From positions 124,001 through 188,000 of the forward strand of contig ONDE01000013.1 of NCBI GenBank assembly GCA_900316515.1: DNA of 64,000 nt. Reading direction: 5' to 3'. A model generated the notes under the pieces. The model was given only the letters and a program-made list of their open reading frames with translations, did no database searches and was not told the origin of the DNA. Source of the DNA: an uncultured Bacteroidales bacterium (GTDB taxonomy: Bacteria; Bacteroidota; Bacteroidia; Bacteroidales; P3). Of the stretch, positions 58,589 through 64,000 are shown in pieces. A program made the position numbers and the translations under genes. The first letter of the stretch is position 1. Each line of letters opens with the position of its first letter.

Positions 58589-59856
58589 TGGAAGAGATAA
58601 AGATTGCCGTAATAGGCTTGGGATATGTGGGCCTGCCGCTGGCACGCCTTTTCAGCACAAAGTATCGCACCGTGGGCTACGACATGAACCGTCAGCGCGT
58701 CGAAGCGTTGATGAAAGGCCATGACGCCACCTTGGAGGTGGACGATGAGCTGCTGCAGAAGGCTATCCGCGACAATGGCTTCCGTTGCACGTCGGACATT
58801 GAGGACATCAAAGACTGCAATTTCTATATCGTCGCTGTGCCGACACCTGTCGACGAGAACAACCACCCCGACCTGCGCCCCTTGCGGATCGCCAGTGAGA
58901 CTGTGGGACGTGTCATCTCCAAAGACGATGTGGTAGTCTACGAGAGCACCGTGTACCCCGGCGTCACCGAGGAAGAATGTGTGCCTGTAATCGAGCGCGT
59001 CAGCGGCCTGAAACTCAACAAGGACTTCTTCGCAGGCTACAGCCCCGAGCGTGTGAACCCCGGTGACAAAACCCACACCGTGGAGAAGATAAAGAAGGTG
59101 ACGTCGGGTTCTACACCCGCCATTGCCGACTATGTCGACGAGGTCTACAACAGCGTGCTTGAAAACGGTACCCACAAGGCTCCGAGCATCAAGGTTGCCG
59201 AAGCCAGCAAGATTATCGAAAACAGCCAGCGCGATGTCAATATCGCCTTCATGAACGAACTGGCGAAGATATTCAACGCTATGGGTATCGACACGCAGGA
59301 TGTCATCGAGGCTGCCAGCAGCAAATGGAATTTCATCAAGATGACGCCCGGTTTGGTGGGCGGCCATTGTATCGGCGTGGACCCCTATTACCTGATCGAG
59401 AAGGCTCATGTCTACGGTGTCCTGCCAAGGGTAATGAGCAATGCCAGGCGCCTCAACGACGGCATGGGCTCGTATGTGGCCAACCAGGTGATAAAACTGA
59501 TGAACAAGAAAGGTGTGATGGTGAAGGATGCCAATGTGCTTATCCTTGGCTTCACCTTCAAAGAGAACTGTCCCGACACTCGCAACACCAAGGTTGAGGA
59601 CATATACCGCACACTCGAAGAGTACACGCACAACATCACGGTCTACGACCCGTGGGTCGACACGGAGCATGTGAAGATGGAATATGGTGTCGATGTGAAG
59701 AAGAGGATGCCTGCCAAGGAGTTCGACGTTTGCATCCTCGCGGTGGCACATGAAAAGTTTAAGAATATCGACGTCCGCCGATTGGTAAGAAAAGGCGGTG
59801 TGGTCTACGACGTGAAAGGCGTGTTGGACCGCGCTGTGGTTGACGGACGGCTGTAA
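58588..59856 (+). CDS. Nucleotide-sugar dehydrogenase (UDP-N-acetylhexosamine type)
   Basis: 422 residues. NAD-binding IAVIGLGYVGLPLARLFS, central YSPERVNPGD, catalytic Cys in GGHCIGVDPYYL, C-terminal ILGFTFKENCPDTRNTK. This pattern (especially SPERVNPGDKxH and GGHCIGVDPYYL) fits the WbpA/TviB-like UDP-GlcNAc/GalNAc or ManNAc dehydrogenases rather than UDP-glucose dehydrogenase. It supplies aminouronic acid for surface polysaccharide. Co-transcribed with rfbA. The exact substrate is an inference. Confidence 0.9.
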   Translation: MEEIKIAVIGLGYVGLPLARLFSTKYRTVGYDMNRQRVEALMKGHDATLEVDDELLQKAIRDNGFRCTSDIEDIKDCNFYIVAVPTPVDENNHPDLRPLRIASETVGRVISKDDVVVYESTVYPGVTEEECVPVIERVSGLKLNKDFFAGYSPERVNPGDKTHTVEKIKKVTSGSTPAIADYVDEVYNSVLENGTHKAPSIKVAEASKIIENSQRDVNIAFMNELAKIFNAMGIDTQDVIEAASSKWNFIKMTPGLVGGHCIGVDPYYLIEKAHVYGVLPRVMSNARRLNDGMGSYVANQVIKLMNKKGVMVKDANVLILGFTFKENCPDTRNTKVEDIYRTLEEYTHNITVYDPWVDTEHVKMEYGVDVKKRMPAKEFDVCILAVAHEKFKNIDVRRLVRKGGVVYDVKGVLDRAVVDGRL

Positions 59857-59877
59857 TAGAAACAACAAAACACAGAT

Positions 59878-61590
59878 ATGTATAGGACTAATACTTGTGG
59901 CGAGCTTCGCCTCGCCAATGTGGGACAGACAGTGACCCTCGCCGGCTGGGTGCAGCGTTCACGCGACCTCGGCGGCATGACCTTTATCGACCTGCGCGAC
60001 CGCTACGGCATCACGCAGCTGGCATTCAACATGGAGACCAATGCGCCGCTCTGCGAGCAGGCCCGCAAGCTGGGTCGCGAATATGTCGTCCAGGTGACCG
60101 GCAAGGTCATCGAACGCAGCTCGAAGAACACGAAAATTCCCACCGGTGAGATTGAGATAGAGGTTACTAACCTCAATATCCTCAACGAGGCAAAGGTGCC
60201 GCCTTTCACCATCGAGGACCAGAGCGACGGAGGCGACGACATACGCATGAAGTACCGCTACTTGGATATCCGCCGCAACCCGGTGAAGAACAACCTCGTG
60301 ATGCGCCACCGGATGGCTATGCTGGTGAGAAACTATTTGAGCGATAGGGATTTCCTTGAGATTGAGACCCCCATGCTCATCAAGAGTACCCCCGAAGGTG
60401 CCCGCGACTTTGTGGTGCCCAGCCGCATGAACCCAGGCGAGTTCTACGCCCTGCCGCAGAGTCCGCAGCAGTATAAACAGCTGCTGATGGTGGCCGGCAT
60501 GGACCGCTACTTCCAGATTGTGCGCTGCTTCCGCGACGAGGACCTGCGCGCCGACCGCCAGCCGGAGTTCACGCAGATCGACTGCGTTCGAAGGTCTGGC
60601 CAAGCACCTCTTTAAGGAGATGAAGGGCATCGAGTTCGACAAATTCCCCCGCATGACCTGGCATGACGCCATGCGTCTCTACGGCTCGGACAAGCCCGAT
60701 ATCCGCTTCGGCATGGAGTTCCAGGAGGTCACCGACGTGGTCAAGGGCCACGGCTTCGGCCTCTTCGACGGCAGCGAGCTGGTGGTGGGCATCGTGGCCC
60801 CCGGCTGCGCCGAATACACCCGCAAGCAGCTCGACGCGCTGACCGACTTTGTGAAGCGTCCGCAGGTGGGCGCCGGCGGTATGGTGTATATCAAATACAA
60901 CGCCGACGGCACATTCAAGAGTTCGGTGGACAAGTTCTACGACGCCGAGGCCTTGAAGGCCATAGCCGACAAGATGGGTGCCAAGGCGGGTGACCTGATG
61001 CTGCTGCTCTGTGGCCCCGCCATGAAGACCCGCACGCAGCTCTGCGCCCTGCGCCTCGAGATGGGCAACCAGCTCGGCCTGCGCGACCCGCAGAAGTTCG
61101 CACCCCTCTGGGTTATCGATTTCCCGCTGCTCGAGTGGGACGACGAGACACAGCGCTACTACGCAATGCACCATCCCTTCACGGCTCCCAAGCCTGAGGA
61201 CGAGCCGCTGCTCGACCAGCCCGAACGCTGGGGCGACATACGCGCCAATGCCTACGACATCGTGATGAACGGCACAGAGGTGGGTGGCGGCAGCATCCGT
61301 ATCCACGACCGCACGCTGCAAAACAAGATGTTCCACACGCTGGGCTTCACCGACGAAAGCGCCGCCGCGCAGTTCGGCTTCCTGATGGACGCCTTCACCT
61401 ACGGCGCACCGCCACACGCCGGTCTGGCCTTCGGCTTCGACCGCCTGTGCTCTATCTTCGCCGGTGCCGACTCGATACGCGACTTCATCGCCTTCCCGAA
61501 GAACAACGCTGGCCGCGATGTGATGAGCCAGTCGCCTTCGCCCATCAGCCAGGAACAGCTCGACGAGCTGTGCATCAAGGTGGATGTGAA

Positions 61591-61594
<4 letters not shown>
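59878..61594 (+). pseudogene. aspS: Aspartyl-tRNA synthetase gene with a 38-base deletion/frameshift
   Basis: Frame 1 from ATG 59878 gives the N-terminal OB domain and catalytic core up to [19 protein letters not shown], then shifts out of frame and stops at 60615. The rest resumes in another frame at [25 protein letters not shown] (from about 60593) to the end at 61594 with normal C-terminal motifs ([17 protein letters not shown], LAFGFDRL motif 3). Relatives have about 13 residues between IDC and FEGLAKHLF (EMSFVEQEDxxNx), so about 38 bases are missing. The lost part is the end of class II motif 2 and would abolish activity. As aspS is usually single and essential, an assembly deletion is the leading alternative. 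It is followed by a 4-base overlap with menA. Confidence 0.85.
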
Positions 61595-61770
<176 letters not shown>

Positions 61771-61778
61771 AAACGAAA

Positions 61779-61804
61779 GGGCCGCAGCTGTGTGCGACCC
61801 TTAA
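61779..61804 (+). terminator. Possible terminator hairpin after the menA remnant
   Basis: AAGGG-CGCA and TGCG-CCCTT pair with one internal mismatch; no strong T run follows. Confidence 0.4.
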
Positions 61805-61961
61805 GTCATTAATCCTAAAACAAAAACGGGCTGTCTTCAGAGACAATTATTCATCCATTTCTGCTGCAAAAGTACAACCGTTTCCGAAACCCCACAATAC
61901 CCAATAGTGGTGATTATCCAAAGGTGATGCATGATTCCTCTGTTTTTCAATCGTTTGTCTA

Positions 61962-62012
61962 TTGTTCTTCTATCGTTCTTCTATGGCTGATAGAAGAACG
62001 ATAGAAGAACAA
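61962..62012. repeat. Perfect 23-bp inverted repeat (5-base loop)
   Basis: 61962-61984 and 61990-62012 are exact reverse complements, separated by GGCTG. Each arm is two GTTCTTCTAT words joined by C. It lies 39 bases beyond the stop of the minus-strand lipoprotein gene. Possibly a terminator, although no T run follows on either side. Confidence 0.85.
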
Positions 62013-62050
62013 CCAATAAACAGAGCGTGTTGGCAGGAGGGCGGCGTTGC

Positions 62051-63532
62051 CTAATTGAGGGGTATCAGAGTGCTGATGACCACGTTGTTGTTGGCTGCGG
62101 TATGGCTTTCGAGGTGCGAAATGCCGCGGTCGGGGCCGCTGACTGGAGTGACGATGGTTGCCGTGGAGCCGTCGGCCATGATGACACTCTCGATGAAGGC
62201 CTTGATGCCGCCGTCGTAGCTGCAACCCTTGTGGAAGTTGTAGGCAGGCACCTGCGAGCGGTTGCAGCTGACCTCCTCGGTCTGGAGGGTGGCGATGGTG
62301 TAGACGGTGAAGCTCTGCAGGCCGTTGCCGCCGAGGTGCGGCTCGTAGCAGTGGCCTTCGGCGTCGAACGAGCTGTATGACGGCCAGCCGTCGGGCAGGG
62401 TGCTGGTGGTCAGCTGGTAGGTGTTGGAGTTGAAGGTGAAGAGTGTGGTGCCGCTGTGCCATGAGTAGGTCTCCTCGTCGCTTATGTAGATGGTGGTGGA
62501 GTAGGTCTCGTATTCATCGCCTGAGAAATAGCCTTCGGCCACAGCTGTCGCGGTGGCAGGCGAGGTGCTGGTGTTGACGAGGTAGATGCTGTCGTAGTTG
62601 GGACCGTCCCACGGATCGACATGGATGGAGACGAAGAACTTGCCGCCGATGCAGCGCATCTCGGGCTCGTAGGAGTTGCCCTCCGTCGCCATTGGGATGC
62701 CTTGTATGGCGGGCAGGGTGCCGTCGGGAGCCATGATGGAGGCTACGTCGGGATGGTTGCCGCTGTAGCCGATGACGGTGCCGAGGTGGCCGGCGTTGTC
62801 GGTGACGGCATAAGCGAAGTTGGCGGGGAGGACATTGATCATGTCGATCGTACTGCCGTTGTCGTGCATGCGGTTGAGACCGCCATACCACCAGCCTGTG
62901 GCGAGGAAGATGTCGTCGCCCAACTGGTTGATAAGGCCGAGCTTGCGGAGACGGTCGCCCGTGATGTCACCGTCGATAGGCATGTCTCCAATGCTGACAA
63001 GGCCCACGCTGCCGTAGCCGGGGACATTATAGCTGCTGATGGGAAATCTTGCTATGACTTCGCCTAGGTCGAATATCTTGCCGTCGCTCTTGCGGATGAG
63101 GAAGTTGTCGCCGAAGTTCTGCTTGCTATGGTCCACCAATCCGCGGATGTTGTCCTGCATGCTTTCGCTGAAGCCGCTGTAGTCGTCGCACTCGTAGCGG
63201 CAGCCCACGAGCCAGATGTATTTGTCGCCCACGGGGACCACCTGGGTGATGCTGATGGTGAGGTTGCGGCTGAGCTCGGTGGCCACGCCGTCGTCGTCGC
63301 ATTTGTACTCGTAGGCCACAACTTGCATGTTGCCCTGCTCGTCGATGCTGTAGAGGTAGGACTGGCTGCTGCCGTCCTCCTTGGCACCGCCATGGTTGGC
63401 AAGAGCCAGATACTTGACACCGTCGAGGTTGACGCTGTTCATTTTGAACTGATAGTTGTGGTCATCGTCCTTGCAGGCGACCATCAGGACAACCAGTGTC
63501 GAAATGCACAGAATGCGGAATAATTTCTTCAT
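62051..63532 (-). CDS. Surface lipoprotein of unknown function
   Basis: 493 residues. Signal MKKLFRILCISTLVVLMVAC with the lipobox Cys. The mature protein is beta-rich with many Gly, Tyr and Asp, suggesting a propeller-like or jelly-roll fold (repeated segments such as KYIWLVGCRYECDD, FLATGWWYGGLNRM, KFFVSIHVDPWDG). No family recognised. Monocistronic. Confidence 0.7.
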   Translation of the reverse strand: MKKLFRILCISTLVVLMVACKDDDHNYQFKMNSVNLDGVKYLALANHGGAKEDGSSQSYLYSIDEQGNMQVVAYEYKCDDDGVATELSRNLTISITQVVPVGDKYIWLVGCRYECDDYSGFSESMQDNIRGLVDHSKQNFGDNFLIRKSDGKIFDLGEVIARFPISSYNVPGYGSVGLVSIGDMPIDGDITGDRLRKLGLINQLGDDIFLATGWWYGGLNRMHDNGSTIDMINVLPANFAYAVTDNAGHLGTVIGYSGNHPDVASIMAPDGTLPAIQGIPMATEGNSYEPEMRCIGGKFFVSIHVDPWDGPNYDSIYLVNTSTSPATATAVAEGYFSGDEYETYSTTIYISDEETYSWHSGTTLFTFNSNTYQLTTSTLPDGWPSYSSFDAEGHCYEPHLGGNGLQSFTVYTIATLQTEEVSCNRSQVPAYNFHKGCSYDGGIKAFIESVIMADGSTATIVTPVSGPDRGISHLESHTAANNNVVISTLIPLN

Positions 63533-63596
63533 AACCTTTGATTTATAATGTTGATATTTAATTTGTTTGCAATTCCGATGGCATGCTTTACGAGGT

Positions 63597-63604
63597 CAAA
63601 AGTA
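63597..63604 (-). promoter_or_regulatory. -7 promoter box (TACTTTTG)
   Basis: Minus-strand TACTTTTG 65 bases upstream of the lipoprotein start. Confidence 0.6.
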
Positions 63605-63675
63605 CAACTATTATTCAACATGGCAAAATATATTTGTTATAAAATATTAAATATCTATAATTTGAAAAAAAGTTG

Positions 63676-63683
63676 TATCTTTG
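63676..63683 (+). promoter_or_regulatory. -7 promoter box (TATCTTTG)
   Basis: TATCTTTG 42 bases upstream of thrS in an AT-rich region. Confidence 0.7.
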
Positions 63684-63724
63684 CAGATTGATTTATAGCG
63701 TAATAAAAAAAGAAAGAACGATAT

Positions 63725-64000
63725 ATGAAAGTAACTATCAAACAATTAGGTTTGGTTGAGGCGGCTGCCCCCTGCTCGATAATCGACTTGATTCTGCAGG
63801 TGAAGCCCGAAGAACTGAACAACTACTGTGCCGCCAAGATCGACGGCAATGTAGTGGATTTGAGAGATGTGGTTGAGAATGACTGCGAGATAGAACTGCT
63901 CGACAAGAATTCTCCCGAGTCGTTGCCTATCCTCCGTCACACCACCGCCCATATCATGGCCGAGGCTGTGAAGCACCTCTATCCCGAGGCAAAGCTCACC
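63725..64000 (+). CDS. thrS: Threonyl-tRNA synthetase, N-terminal part (cut by the window end)
   Basis: 92 codons from ATG 63725, still open at the window edge. Residues 1-60 fit the TGS domain (MKVTIKQLGLVEAAAPCSI, LRDVVENDCEIELLDK); residues about 70-92 (LPILRHTTAHIMAEAVKHLY) fit the start of the editing domain, where H-x3-H residues lie. It charges tRNA-Thr. Downstream domains lie outside the window. Confidence 0.85.
   Translation, partial: MKVTIKQLGLVEAAAPCSIIDLILQVKPEELNNYCAAKIDGNVVDLRDVVENDCEIELLDKNSPESLPILRHTTAHIMAEAVKHLYPEAKLT

Noticed and set aside
60575..60610. Programmed frameshift in aspS
   Set aside because: There is no slippery site and about 13 conserved residues are missing, so a frameshift alone would not restore the protein.

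Overview
The window looks like a chromosomal segment of a Bacteroidales bacterium (phylum Bacteroidota). Supporting signs are -7 promoter boxes of the TAnnTTTG type upstream of many genes, a surface protein with a type IX secretion (T9SS) sorting tail, Bacteroidota families (DUF3857, DUF4153, DUF2147, TIGR02757, UpxY-type NusG, DUF3871), a tyrosine integrase of the Bacteroidota mobile-element type, and a roughly 570-residue class II lysyl-tRNA synthetase with a C-terminal extension. Host regions are visibly GC-rich in coding sequence; the stretch at about 22.5-34.0 kb is clearly more AT-rich. Species-level placement is not possible from the sequence alone.

Layout. 1-22.4 kb is host housekeeping and envelope: DUF3857 proteins, a HerA-like (DUF853/YjgR) ATPase, an outer-membrane barrel, an alanine/glycine:cation symporter followed by an AddA/RecB-like helicase-nuclease, a DUF4153 membrane protein, a Bcp peroxiredoxin, a GIN-domain lipoprotein, the plus-strand operon CDF transporter - guanine deaminase - Ogt, the facing minus-strand operon DUF1295 - rhodanese/metallo-beta-lactamase - dihydrouridine synthase, and a DUF5714 lipoprotein - small winged helix - PhzF cluster. 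Three long intergenic islands (2.27-3.18, 10.66-11.53 and 19.35-19.92 kb) consist of the same interspersed short-word repeats.

22.5-34.0 kb is an integrated element of about 11.5 kb. It sits in the 3' end of a tRNA-Val(CAC) gene, is bounded by a 16-bp direct repeat of the tRNA end and by 27-bp direct repeats just inside each end, and carries a tyrosine integrase next to the intact tRNA. Its cargo is DUF3871, a serine recombinase, several small unknown proteins, lipoproteins including an adjacent paralogous pair, and a helix-turn-helix protein with a lysine-rich histone-H1-like tail. I see no relaxase, replication primase or recognisable defence or resistance gene, so it is probably a non-autonomous or cryptic island.

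34.1-64 kb is host again: a ComEA-like helix-hairpin-helix protein, an UpxY/NusG-like antiterminator, an FHA membrane protein, tRNA-Val(GAC), DUF2147, a nitroreductase with an in-frame stop, ComEC, an SF1 helicase, TIGR02757, TonB, an ABC-F ATPase, an OmpA-family protein, a T9SS-exported surface protein, a coiled-coil lipoprotein, an FAD oxidoreductase, the operon lysS - MBL hydrolase - ung, rfbA and a UDP-sugar dehydrogenase, aspS, a lipoprotein and the start of thrS.

Several host genes appear broken: the nitroreductase (nonsense), a T9SS tail (frameshift), two genes truncated at the same point near 36.26 kb, aspS (deletion inside class II motif 2) and menA (only the N-terminus, ending in a simple repeat). 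aspS is normally essential, so consensus or assembly error must be considered alongside real decay. The most interesting native themes are the tRNA-targeted island with its unusual HTH/H1-like fusion, and the short-word repeats that fill intergenic space and also lie in frame inside genes (PhzF, TIGR02757, menA).
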